Assembly: GCA_031179845.1 (NCBI GenBank)
Contig: JAPSHM010000003.1
Coordinates: 1-46,495 of the forward strand
Reading direction: 5' to 3'
Source of the DNA: Pedobacter sp.
GTDB lineage: Bacteria; Bacteroidota; Bacteroidia; Sphingobacteriales; Sphingobacteriaceae
Length of the DNA stretch: 46,495 nucleotides
This document shows positions 9,075 to 17,243 of this stretch, in pieces (position 1 is the first letter of the stretch; the number at the start of each line of letters is the position of its first letter). The position numbers and the translations under genes are program-made. The notes under the pieces were generated by a model that saw only the letters and a list, made by a program, of their open reading frames with translations, was not told the origin of the DNA and searched no databases.

Positions 9075-9875
9075 TTAATCTCCGCTTAGAAGTTTTTTGA
9101 ACTTACGGATTTTTTTCTGGACCTTTTTATCAACTTTCTCAATAAAAGAAATATACAGATGATAAACATAAGGCCATATTCCCAAATGATTGTAGATTAA
9201 CTGACCCCGGTTTTGAAAGAAAAGCCTGTCCCAATCACTGCCTGAAATGCCAAGGTGGTTAAACACTGATATCACAATTTCATGGTATTCAAACTTAACC
9301 CGTTTTTGTTTCCATAAAAGGAATAACAAAACATTGTCGGCAGCTATTTTATAGCGCACATCGTATTCATGTGTTTCAAAAACAACTTTTGGGTAAAGTA
9401 GTGCCTGGTGACAAATATTAGATCTAACTAGTTTGAACGTATCAACAGGCCCATCGTACTGTGGCACCCCTTTATAAACTACGCAACCATAATAAGCTGT
9501 CTGAGGGTCCTTCAGCTTTAACGCCAGCTCAGAAAAACCGTCCAGTAACAAGTCATCGACTCCTAAAAACATGTACCAATCCCCTTTACAATACTGGATG
9601 GCCTTATTCATAGCGTAATAAATTCCGCTGTCCGGCTCACTTATCCAAAAAGCAATCCGGTCGTTGTTCTTTTGCAGGATCTGCAATGTCTGATCAGCAC
9701 TCCCCCCGTCGATGATAATGTGCTCCAGGTTAGGATAGGGCTGTGCATCTACGGTATCAATACACGTTTGCATGTGATGTTCTCCATTATACACCACTGT
9801 TACAATAGAGATAAGTGGAACGCGATCGTCTTTAACAGCGCTTAATCCCTTTTCCCTGTACCCCCCTTTATTCAT
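9075..9875 (-). CDS. Family 2 glycosyltransferase, WcaA-like paralogue
   Basis: A 266-residue GT2 enzyme with ISIVTVVYNGEHH, IIDGGSADQT, SEPDSGIYYAMNKA and FLGVDDLLLDGF. It resembles the enzyme at 5465-6205 along most of its length, so the locus holds two diverged copies. A basic C-terminal tail (KVDKKVQKKIRKFKK) could bind the inner membrane surface. An upstream TTG at 9911 would lengthen it by 12 residues; the ATG at 9875 is preferred. It converges with the gene at 8135 and diverges from the one at 9998. Substrate unknown. Confidence 0.85.
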   Translation of the reverse strand: MNKGGYREKGLSAVKDDRVPLISIVTVVYNGEHHMQTCIDTVDAQPYPNLEHIIIDGGSADQTLQILQKNNDRIAFWISEPDSGIYYAMNKAIQYCKGDWYMFLGVDDLLLDGFSELALKLKDPQTAYYGCVVYKGVPQYDGPVDTFKLVRSNICHQALLYPKVVFETHEYDVRYKIAADNVLLFLLWKQKRVKFEYHEIVISVFNHLGISGSDWDRLFFQNRGQLIYNHLGIWPYVYHLYISFIEKVDKKVQKKIRKFKKLLSGD

Positions 9876-9997
9876 ATTGATAATTGAACTATTTTCATTC
9901 AAAGATATCAATTTTTTTTAAGGCGCTTATCTATTAGTCTACTTGAAAATGTGGGGATAGATCTAACCAAACTCATCTAATTTATTACTTTTATAGA

Positions 9998-11089
9998 ATG
10001 ATAAATGTATTAATGGATCACCAGACATTTGACATGCAAAAGTATGGTGGAATTTCCCGATATTTTGCAAATCTCCATCATTATCTGCAGAGCGATCAAG
10101 AATTTGAAAACCAGGTAGCCCTACTTAGAACCGAAAACTTCTATTTGAAGAACGATAGGTTTTCAAATAGCTTGTTCACACGTTTTATGTTAAAGAGAAA
10201 AAAGAAGCAAGTCAAATACAACCGACAATATTCTATAGATAGAATTCAAAAGAATGACTTTGACTTGTTTCACCCAACATACTACGATCCTTATTTCCTT
10301 GGTCATTTAAAAAAGCCTTTTGTACTCACGGTACATGACATGATCCATGAGTTATATCCTGAGTACTTTATGTCCTTTGATGAGTTTACAAAGTTCAAAC
10401 GGCTAACCATTGCTAAGGCAGATCATATTATCGCTATTTCTGAAAGCACAAAAAAGGATCTAAAAAATATATATGCAATTCCCGATGAAAAGATTACCGT
10501 AGTGTATCATGGTATAGACATCACAAAAAAAACTAAACAGCAGCAACTCTCACAAACCGACTCACCATATATCCTGTATATAGGCGACCGTACTGGCTAT
10601 AAAAACTTTTTCAACTTTCTCAATGCTTTCAAAAAAGTGATTTTTGCCTATCCTGATCTAAAACTTGTGTGCACAGGCAGCTCTTTTAACTCAATTGAAA
10701 CCGAATTCATATTAAGGAACAGGCTTAGCAATAACATAATTCAGATAGGGGCCACTGAAGAAGAGTTGAATGCTTTGTATCAACATGCGATCTGTTATGT
10801 GAGCCCTTCTCTTCTGGAGGGTTTTGGCTTTCCGATATTAGAAGCGTTTACCAATGATTGTATTACGCTTTTAAGTGACACGGGATGTTTCCGTGAAATC
10901 GCTGGAGAAGGTGCAATATACTTTGATCCGCTTTCCATCAAAAGTATGACAGAATGCATGATAAGTGTGGTAAGCGGCTTTTCTGGACGGGCTGAAAAAA
11001 TTCGCCAAGGTCACCTCCAGTTACAAAAATTTCCGCTTGAAAAGTCAATGAAAGAAACGAAAGCTGTTTATCAGAACATACTACTTTAG
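9998..11089 (+). CDS. Glycosyltransferase family 4 (GT-B)
   Basis: A 363-residue GT-B enzyme. The N-terminal domain carries an acceptor-side Gly-rich loop (KYGGISRYF), then VHDMIHELYP and IAISESTKKDL. The C-terminal donor domain has ILYIGDRTGYKNFFNFLNAF and the family 4 motif SLLEGFGFPILEAF, in which the first Glu normally contacts the nucleotide sugar. It is probably a retaining mannosyl- or rhamnosyl-type transferase, judged only by family. It is the last gene of the glycan cluster and is separated from infB by a two-way terminator. Confidence 0.9.
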   Translation: MINVLMDHQTFDMQKYGGISRYFANLHHYLQSDQEFENQVALLRTENFYLKNDRFSNSLFTRFMLKRKKKQVKYNRQYSIDRIQKNDFDLFHPTYYDPYFLGHLKKPFVLTVHDMIHELYPEYFMSFDEFTKFKRLTIAKADHIIAISESTKKDLKNIYAIPDEKITVVYHGIDITKKTKQQQLSQTDSPYILYIGDRTGYKNFFNFLNAFKKVIFAYPDLKLVCTGSSFNSIETEFILRNRLSNNIIQIGATEEELNALYQHAICYVSPSLLEGFGFPILEAFTNDCITLLSDTGCFREIAGEGAIYFDPLSIKSMTECMISVVSGFSGRAEKIRQGHLQLQKFPLEKSMKETKAVYQNILL

Positions 11090-11122
11090 CATTAATTACC
11101 ACCTCATTTTCCAATTATAAAA

Positions 11123-11155
11123 AAAGCGCATTGAAGATCAACTCCAATGCGCTTT
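11123..11155. terminator. Bidirectional terminator between GT4 and infB
   Basis: Perfect 11-bp stem AAAGCGCATTG (11123-11133) with CAATGCGCTTT (11145-11155) and an 11-nt loop, with A and T tracts at the two ends. It sits between convergent genes. Confidence 0.8.
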
Positions 11156-11179
11156 AAATAATATATAATTCCCGAAGTT

Positions 11180-14100
11180 TTACAACTTCCTTTTCACTTC
11201 AACCTGTTCGTAAGCTTCTACAATATCGCCTACTTCAATGTTATTAAAGTTCTGAATGTTCAATCCACACTCGTAACCTCTTGATACTTCTTTCACGTCA
11301 TCTTTATAACGTTTCAATGAAGCCAGTTCACCAGTGTAAACTACCACACCATCTCTAACAATACGGATCTTGCTGTTACGGGTAATCGTACCGTCTAACA
11401 CCATACAGCCGGCAATTGTACCAACCTTAGTGATTTTAAAGGTTTCTCTGATCTCCACGTTAGCTGTGATCTTCTCTTCAAACTCTGGCGCAAGCATACC
11501 TTCCATCGCCGCTTTGATCTCGTTGATCGCATCGTAGATGATCGAGTACAAACGAATATCGATCTGTTCAGCTTCCGCCAGTTTACGTGCACCTGTTGAT
11601 GGACGAACCTGGAAACCGATGATGATCGCATCCGATGCAGATGCCAGCAATACATCCGATTCAGAGATCTGACCTACTGCCTTACCAATGATATTGATCT
11701 GAATCTCAGGAGTAGATAATTTCAATAATGAATCCGATAATGCCTCTATCGAACCATCCACGTCACCTTTAACGATCAAATTAAGCTCTTTAAAGTTACC
11801 GATCGCCAAACGACGTCCGATCTCATCAAGCGTAATGTGTTTCTGTGTACGAAGCCCTTGCTCACGCATCAACTGCAAACGTTTGTTTGCAATATCTCTG
11901 GCTTCCACTTCACTTTCCAATGCGTTGAACTTATCACCCGCAGTAGGTGCACCTTGCATACCCAATACCTGTACCGGTACAGAAGGACCAGCTTTATCAA
12001 CTTTCTGTCCACGTTCATTAAACAACGCTTTAACACGTCCGCTATAGCTACCTGCAAGAATAGGATCTCCTACTTTCAAGGTACCTGCCTGTACAAGGAC
12101 CGTAGTAACGATACCACGACCTTTATCCAATGTAGCTTCAATTACACTACCGGTTGCGCGTTTATTAGGATTCGCTTTAAGGTCTAACAATTCAGCCTCT
12201 AATAAGACCTTCTCTAAAAGTAAATCTACATTTTGACCGCTCTTACCAGATATTTCCTGCGACTGGAAGTTACCTCCCCAATCCTCCACCAAGATATTCA
12301 TGGCAGACAATTGCTCGCGGATCTTTTCCGTGTTTGCACCCGGTTTATCAATTTTTGTGAAGGCAAATACCAACGGTACGCCCGCAGCTTGTGCGTGATT
12401 GATCGCCTCTTTTGTTTGAGGCATCACAGCATCGTCCGCTGCAACAACAATAATAGCAATATCCGCAACCTTCGCACCACGTGCACGCATTGCCGTAAAG
12501 GCCTCGTGACCCGGTGTATCCAGGAACGTTACTTTTTTACCTGTTGGTGTCGTTACCATGTAAGCACCAATGTGCTGGGTAATACCACCGGCTTCACCTG
12601 CTACCACATTGGCTTTACGGATATAATCCAGCAAAGAGGTCTTTCCGTGATCGACGTGTCCCATAATGGTAACAACAGGGGCTCTGGAAACTAAATCCTC
12701 TTCTGTATCTTCTTCTTCAATAATGATGTCACTTTCATCATCCGGTTTAACGAACTGTATTTCGTAACCGAACTCATCAGCAACAATAGTCAGTGTTTCC
12801 GCATCCAAACGTTGGTTGATCGACACAAACATACCGAGACTCATACAAGTAGCAATAATCTTTGTTACCGGCTCATCCATCATCGTGGCCAGTTCATTGG
12901 CCGTTACAAATTCTGTAACCCTTAATACACGGGATTGTGCTTCCTGCTCCATTGCCAACTCATCGGCGGTCAATGCAACATCATCACGCTTCTGACGGCG
13001 CAATTTGGCACGTTGGGCAAATTTACCAGATTTACCAGCACCACTCAAACGAGCAAGTGTTGCTTTGATCTGATCTTGTATTTCTTTTTCCGTAGGCTCT
13101 TCTTTCGGCCCGCCAGAAGGTGCTCCTGGTCTGGTGTTCCTGAAGTTAGGTCTGTTGGCTGTATTGTTCGTATTGTTTCTGAAATCCGGTCTGTTGGCAA
13201 AGGTAGGCGCAGGTTTCGGCTGTCCTGGCTGTCCGCCTGGTGCTGGTTGACCACTTTGCTGCGGTGTTCCCTGCTGCTGTTGTCCCGGTGTACCTTGCCC
13301 AGGATGTCCTCCCGGAGCCTTTTTGCGTTTACGCTTTCTCTTCGCTTCAGCACTTTCTCCCGAAGAAGCAACTGGCTGAGACTTACGGTCATGCGCTACT
13401 GGCAAAGTGATCTTTCCGACAATATTTGGACCTGAGAGTTTCACTGAACGTGCTTTAATCACTTCATTCTCTTCCGGCTTTTCAATTTTTGGCGGTTCAG
13501 GAGTTACTTTAGGGGCAACTACTGGCTCAGGAGCTTTAATTATAGGCGCCTCGGCAACCGGTTTAGGCTGCTCCTCGGCTTTAGGTGTTTCCACAGGTTT
13601 TACAGGTTCGGGTTTGTTTTCTGCAACAGGCTGTTCAGCTGGCTGCGCTACTTCCTTAACCGGCTCCGGTGCTTTTTCAACAGGAGCGGCAGGTGTTACA
13701 GGAGGAGCAACAGGCGTTTCGGCCTTTATTTCAGGTGCCGGAGCATCTTCTTTTTTAACAGGGCGTGTTTTTGAGTTCAACTCATCAAGGTTGATCTTTC
13801 CTACTATTTTCACCCCGGATCGAGGAGCTTCTTCAGCTTTCTCTTCCACTTTTGGAACTGCCGGAACTTCTTCCTTTGGCTTTTCAACCGGTGGGGCAAA
13901 TGATTGAAGGTTTTTGATTAAGATGCCTTCATTTTCAAATTCAACATTTTTTCTAGGTGCTTCAGCAACTTTATCAGTTACTTCCGGCTCATCACGACGA
14001 ATTTTACCAATAACAATCTGATTGGCTTCTTCTTTTACGATCTTATCGCCCTGAAACTCTTTCAACAATGCATTATACATGTCGCGTGAGAGCTTAGTAG

Positions 14101-14215
14101 TGGGTTTATTCTCAACAGAAAAGCCTTTCTTTTCTAAAAACTCAACGGCCGTAGCTATCCCTACGTTAAGTTCCTTAACTGCTTTAAATAAAATTATTGG
14201 TTTGTCGTCTGACAT
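11180..14215 (-). CDS. infB: Translation initiation factor IF-2
   Basis: A 1011-residue GTPase that brings initiator tRNA to the 30S subunit. The first 60 residues form an IF2_N-type domain. Residues of about 100-250 are low-complexity Pro/Ala/Glu/Lys/Val, and about 290-370 are rich in Gly, Pro, Gln and Asn. A second IF2_N region precedes the G domain, whose P-loop GHVDHGKT is at 519-526, followed by DTPGHEAF and FTKIDKP. Domains II, III and IV complete the protein, ending EAYEQVEVKRKL. It is the last gene of rimP-nusA-infB, with a 116-bp gap after nusA that may hold its own promoter. Long open frames opposite the low-complexity part are composition artefacts. Confidence 0.97.
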   Translation of the reverse strand: MSDDKPIILFKAVKELNVGIATAVEFLEKKGFSVENKPTTKLSRDMYNALLKEFQGDKIVKEEANQIVIGKIRRDEPEVTDKVAEAPRKNVEFENEGILIKNLQSFAPPVEKPKEEVPAVPKVEEKAEEAPRSGVKIVGKINLDELNSKTRPVKKEDAPAPEIKAETPVAPPVTPAAPVEKAPEPVKEVAQPAEQPVAENKPEPVKPVETPKAEEQPKPVAEAPIIKAPEPVVAPKVTPEPPKIEKPEENEVIKARSVKLSGPNIVGKITLPVAHDRKSQPVASSGESAEAKRKRKRKKAPGGHPGQGTPGQQQQGTPQQSGQPAPGGQPGQPKPAPTFANRPDFRNNTNNTANRPNFRNTRPGAPSGGPKEEPTEKEIQDQIKATLARLSGAGKSGKFAQRAKLRRQKRDDVALTADELAMEQEAQSRVLRVTEFVTANELATMMDEPVTKIIATCMSLGMFVSINQRLDAETLTIVADEFGYEIQFVKPDDESDIIIEEEDTEEDLVSRAPVVTIMGHVDHGKTSLLDYIRKANVVAGEAGGITQHIGAYMVTTPTGKKVTFLDTPGHEAFTAMRARGAKVADIAIIVVAADDAVMPQTKEAINHAQAAGVPLVFAFTKIDKPGANTEKIREQLSAMNILVEDWGGNFQSQEISGKSGQNVDLLLEKVLLEAELLDLKANPNKRATGSVIEATLDKGRGIVTTVLVQAGTLKVGDPILAGSYSGRVKALFNERGQKVDKAGPSVPVQVLGMQGAPTAGDKFNALESEVEARDIANKRLQLMREQGLRTQKHITLDEIGRRLAIGNFKELNLIVKGDVDGSIEALSDSLLKLSTPEIQINIIGKAVGQISESDVLLASASDAIIIGFQVRPSTGARKLAEAEQIDIRLYSIIYDAINEIKAAMEGMLAPEFEEKITANVEIRETFKITKVGTIAGCMVLDGTITRNSKIRIVRDGVVVYTGELASLKRYKDDVKEVSRGYECGLNIQNFNNIEVGDIVEAYEQVEVKRKL

Positions 14216-14245
14216 TGATATCCTATTTTTCTTTTAATTCTTATA

Positions 14246-14253
14246 CAAAAGTA
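14246..14253 (-). promoter_or_regulatory. Possible internal -7 element ahead of infB
   Basis: The minus strand reads TACTTTTG, matching TAnnTTTG, 30 nt upstream of the infB start and inside the 116-bp nusA-infB gap. No good TTG partner is visible. It may add infB-only transcripts. Confidence 0.35.
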
Positions 14254-14331
14254 ACGTTTATTCTTGTTTATTTCATGTGTAGGTAATTAGTTTTTAATTT
14301 CTACATAATTTGTTAAACACCATCGCCAACG

Positions 14332-15567
14332 TTATTCAAACTCTGATTTTAAAATACTCATGACTTCTTTAATGGTCTCTTCTTCCAGATCGGTACGTTT
14401 CACCAGTTCATCAACAGAAAGGGCCAATACACTTTTAGCCGTATCGCAGCCAATCGCTTTCAGCTCATCGATAATCCAGCTATCGATTTCGTCCGAGAAC
14501 TCTTCGATATCCACATCCTCATCTTCTTCGCCAGCTTCACGGTAAACATCAATTTCATAACCCGTCAATTTACCGGCCAATTTGATGTTATGACCACCAC
14601 GTCCAATGGCTAAAGAAACCTGATCTGGTTTTAAATACACAGAAGCATGTTTGGTTTCATCATCTAATTTAATAGAAGTGATTTTTGCAGGGCTCAATGC
14701 CCTTGTAATATATAGCGAAACATTATTCGTGAAGTTGATCACGTCAATGTTCTCATTTTTCAATTCTCTCACAATACCATGGATCCTTGAACCTTTCATC
14801 CCAACGCAGGCACCAACCGGGTCAATCCTGTCGTCGTAAGATTCAACCGCAACCTTGGCGCGCTCTCCCGGTTCGCGAACAATTTTCTTGATCGTGATCA
14901 GGCCGTCAAAGATTTCAGGAACCTCGATTTCAAACAAGCGTTGTAAGAATTCAGGTGCAATTCTGGAGATGATGATTTTTGGCGTTGCATTGATCATATC
15001 TACTTTCAGGATCACTGCACGTACCGCATCACCTTTTTTGAAGTAATCAGCCGGTATCTGTTCTGTTTTAGGCATTAATAATTCGTTACCTTCATCATCC
15101 AGCACCAACGTTTCTTTTTTCCAAACCTGGTAAACTTCTCCGGTAACAATCTCACCAACGCGGTCTTTATATTTTTTGAAGATCTCGTCTTTCTCTAATT
15201 CCAGTACTTTCGACACTAAAGTCTGACGGGCAGCTAAAATCGCCCTGCGACCAAAACTTTCCAAAGTAATCTGCTCAATGTAGTCGTCTCCGACTTCCAT
15301 ATCAGGGTCTAACTGTTTAACTTCTGAAAGCTCAATTTCTAAATCGTCATCCTCAGAAAAACCGTCCTCCATTACTTTTCTCGTCCGCCAGATTTCCAAA
15401 TCTCCGTTGTCCGGGTTAACGATTACGTCACAATTCTCATCCGTCCCATATTTTTTACGCAACATACTGCGAAAAACCTCTTCCAGCACACTGATCACTG
15501 TAGGACGGTCGATGTTCTTGAAGTCTTTAAACTCTTGAAATGAATCGATTAAATTAATATTGCTCAT
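14332..15567 (-). CDS. nusA: Transcription termination/antitermination factor NusA
   Basis: A 411-residue RNA-polymerase-binding factor. It has the N-terminal polymerase-binding domain, an S1 domain (about 130-200), two KH domains (the second with SLAIGRGGHNIKLAGKLTG, the first around VGACVGMKGSRIHGIVREL), and a short C-terminal helix-hairpin-helix segment (IIDELKAIGCDTAKSVLALS). It lacks the double acidic repeat of the 495-residue E. coli protein, which is usual outside the proteobacteria. It starts 3 bp after the rimP stop, so translation is likely coupled. Confidence 0.96.
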   Translation of the reverse strand: MSNINLIDSFQEFKDFKNIDRPTVISVLEEVFRSMLRKKYGTDENCDVIVNPDNGDLEIWRTRKVMEDGFSEDDDLEIELSEVKQLDPDMEVGDDYIEQITLESFGRRAILAARQTLVSKVLELEKDEIFKKYKDRVGEIVTGEVYQVWKKETLVLDDEGNELLMPKTEQIPADYFKKGDAVRAVILKVDMINATPKIIISRIAPEFLQRLFEIEVPEIFDGLITIKKIVREPGERAKVAVESYDDRIDPVGACVGMKGSRIHGIVRELKNENIDVINFTNNVSLYITRALSPAKITSIKLDDETKHASVYLKPDQVSLAIGRGGHNIKLAGKLTGYEIDVYREAGEEDEDVDIEEFSDEIDSWIIDELKAIGCDTAKSVLALSVDELVKRTDLEEETIKEVMSILKSEFE

Positions 15568-15570
15568 TTT

Positions 15571-16035
15571 CTATTTAAATGAAATTAAAACCTTTGTTTC
15601 TGTTATATTATCAAAGCCTATGCTGGTTTCTGCCAACTGAACCTTTTTACCCTTTTCTTTAACCTTGGCCGCGATCGTGATGCTGTTCTCATCAACACTC
15701 AATAGCTCGCCTTCCTTAATTTCGCCGCCGTTAAGCTTCACACTCAACTCGCGTCCTATGTTCTTCACGTATTGTCTTTTCAACCGCAAAGGTTCACCAA
15801 CACCCGGGGAAGAAACTTCCAGATTATAGGCCTTTTCTATGGTATTCTCTTCTTCCAGATAAAAACCAACATGTCTGCTGATGGCGGCACAATCCTGAAT
15901 ACTAATCCCTTCATCACCATCAACATGGATAATGAGTTTTTGGTTTGGCAACATTTTTACCTCAACCAAAAACAATTCCGGCCTATCCGAAATTTTTTCT
16001 TCAACTAGTTCTGTTACTCTTTTTTCTACCTGCAT
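15571..16035 (-). CDS. rimP: Ribosome maturation factor RimP
   Basis: A 154-residue protein needed for 30S subunit assembly. The middle carries the family block EKAYNLEVSSPGVGEPL, and DGDEGISIQDCAAISRHV precedes it. The frame extends to a TTG at 16041, but the ATG at 16035 gives the normal N-terminus. It is the first gene of rimP-nusA-infB, a conserved order linking ribosome assembly, transcription elongation and initiation. A hairpin and a -7 element precede it. Confidence 0.94.
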   Translation of the reverse strand: MQVEKRVTELVEEKISDRPELFLVEVKMLPNQKLIIHVDGDEGISIQDCAAISRHVGFYLEEENTIEKAYNLEVSSPGVGEPLRLKRQYVKNIGRELSVKLNGGEIKEGELLSVDENSITIAAKVKEKGKKVQLAETSIGFDNITETKVLISFK

Positions 16036-16057
16036 AACCAATTTCCCAGTAATAGAA

Positions 16058-16104
16058 AAGAGGGGACTTCTGCCCCCTCTTACCTCTATAACAGTGCAAA
16101 TGTA
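16058..16104 (-). promoter_or_regulatory. rimP operon leader: -7 element and attenuator-like hairpin
   Basis: On the minus strand TACATTTG (16104-16097) matches TAnnTTTG. The leader then contains a hairpin, AAGAGGGG (16081-16074) pairing with CCCCTCTT (16065-16058) in RNA sense, followed by a U-rich TTCTATT. It lies 22 nt upstream of the rimP ATG. It could be an attenuator, or simply the terminator of the lipoprotein gene upstream. Confidence 0.5.
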
Positions 16105-16173
16105 CGAAATATTTTTATAAATTAAAAATCCTATGCCACAATGGTTTTGAAGCTATAGTCGTAAACCCCTGCC

Positions 16174-16608
16174 TTATCTTGTTAGCAATTTTTGCCTGGG
16201 ACGCAGGTGGTTGGACAGATCATTTTTTAACAACCTTTCGATATCGCCATATTTAGCGCTCAAATGGGTAATGACAAGGTAGTCCCTTCCTTTTACAAAG
16301 GGTGTAGTCGGGATAAACACAAGGTTACTGTCCGTTACATGGATCGTCCCATTCACCGGAAGCTCTTTTAGCGCCGGTTCTTTCTCTGATGGGGTTTGTA
16401 AGACGGAGACCAGGCTTTTGAAGGTGGAATCGCTGCCTGAATGGTTTTGCAATTGCAATAATTCTGCCTTTGCAATGTTTTGAAGAACGATACTTGAGCT
16501 GTCTGTAGAAAATTTTATTAAAAGTGGCTTATTATTTGCATATGAACAGGAAGCCAGTAATCCTGGAAACGAACCAACGACCAACAGCTTAAATATAGTT
16601 TTAACCAT
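16174..16608 (-). CDS. Small predicted lipoprotein, unknown function
   Basis: A 144-residue protein with a lipoprotein signal peptide: a hydrophobic stretch LLVVGSFPGLLAS followed by the lipobox Cys at 21. The mature part is hydrophilic and ends with a basic tail (LRPRQKLLTR). I do not recognise a domain; the segment FVKGRDYLVITHLSAKYGDI could be a beta-rich core. It is divergent from the YvlD-like gene across 18 bp, so the two promoters must overlap. TAAATTTG lies 4 nt before its start codon. It would be anchored in the outer or inner membrane. Confidence 0.65.
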   Translation of the reverse strand: MVKTIFKLLVVGSFPGLLASCSYANNKPLLIKFSTDSSSIVLQNIAKAELLQLQNHSGSDSTFKSLVSVLQTPSEKEPALKELPVNGTIHVTDSNLVFIPTTPFVKGRDYLVITHLSAKYGDIERLLKNDLSNHLRPRQKLLTR

Positions 16609-16626
16609 ACCACAAATTTACAAATT

Positions 16627-16974
16627 ATGAGATTGATTATTGAAATTTTATTAATGGGCCTTGCCGTATTAATCGGCGCCTACATCATTCCGGGAGTACA
16701 GGTAGATGGTTATGGGACGGCGATCATCGCAGCAATTTTGATTGCCCTTGCCAACGCTACGATCGGTTTCATTCTGAGGATCCTTACGTTCCCGGTTAAT
16801 TTTCTAACACTGGGCCTGGTGTCTTTTATCATTACCGTATTGATGATTTTGCTGGTCGACAACCTGATGGGTGGTTTTAACACTTCCGGTTTCTGGGCTG
16901 CTGCATTTCTCGCTATTGCCGTTGCATTGATCAAAGGCTTGTTCAACATGATTGCTGGAACTGATAAAGATTAA
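16627..16974 (+). CDS. YvlD-like small membrane protein (phage holin family 4)
   Basis: A 115-residue protein with four hydrophobic segments at about 2-22, 31-52, 58-80 and 87-108, and the family features GAYIIPGVQVDGYGTA, ILTFPVNFLTLGL and LVDNLMGGF. This family (PF04020) is named after phage holins but is widespread on chromosomes, and YvlD of Bacillus is linked to envelope stress. Lysis activity should not be assumed. It stands alone on the plus strand, followed by a 13-bp direct duplication (16975-17000) and the 11-bp-period repeat array. Confidence 0.85.
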   Translation: MRLIIEILLMGLAVLIGAYIIPGVQVDGYGTAIIAAILIALANATIGFILRILTFPVNFLTLGLVSFIITVLMILLVDNLMGGFNTSGFWAAAFLAIAVALIKGLFNMIAGTDKD

Positions 16975-17000
16975 TCGGGCTTAAAAATCGGGCTCAAAAA
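16975..17000. repeat. 13-bp tandem duplication
   Basis: TCGGGCTTAAAAA (16975-16987) is followed at once by TCGGGCTCAAAAA (16988-17000). It begins directly after the stop codon of the YvlD-like gene. Confidence 0.8.
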
Positions 17001-17045
17001 AGACCAGTCAATGTAGTACCTGTCTTCTTCCTGAGTTATACATTT

Positions 17046-17151
17046 CTTTTGCTTTCCTTTTGCTATTCTTTTGCTAACCTTTTGCTATCCTTTTGCTCAA
17101 GCAACATAAAAGCAGCAGGAAAGCATTTTAAAAGCAGGGTGAAAGCAAAAC
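17046..17151. repeat. Mirror-symmetric array of 11-bp-period repeats
   Basis: CTTTTGCT occurs five times at exactly 11-bp steps (17046, 17057, 17068, 17079, 17090). It is followed by five copies of AGCA, mostly within AAAGCA, also at exact 11-bp steps (AGCA at 17100, 17111, 17122, 17133, 17144). Every TGCT on the left is mirrored by an AGCA on the right around position 17098.5, so a transcript could fold into an imperfect hairpin of about 100 nt. The T tracts repeat close to the helical pitch, which would favour DNA curvature. It lies between the 3' ends of two convergent genes. Confidence 0.9.
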
Positions 17152-17186
17152 CAGATCACTGGACAGTACCAGCACTGATCATAAAA

Positions 17187-17226
17187 AAGAGGCGGATGTT
17201 CAAACCATTTTGAACATCCGCCTCTT
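17187..17226 (-). terminator. Terminator of the acyl-CoA dehydrogenase gene
   Basis: Perfect 18-bp stem (17187-17204 with 17209-17226) and a 4-nt loop. On the minus strand it is followed by a T run (17188-17183). It lies 18 nt past the stop of the gene at 17244. Confidence 0.9.
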
Positions 17227-17243
17227 GCTAATTTTAAGATTTT

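Noticed and set aside
12935-13907. Long plus-strand frames opposite infB, up to 166 codons
   Set aside because: They mirror the low-complexity Pro/Ala/Glu/Lys region of IF-2 and give Ser/Gly/Thr-rich nonsense.
17046-17151. CRISPR array
   Set aside because: Units are 11 bp with no room for spacers, half are inverted, and no cas gene is in the window.
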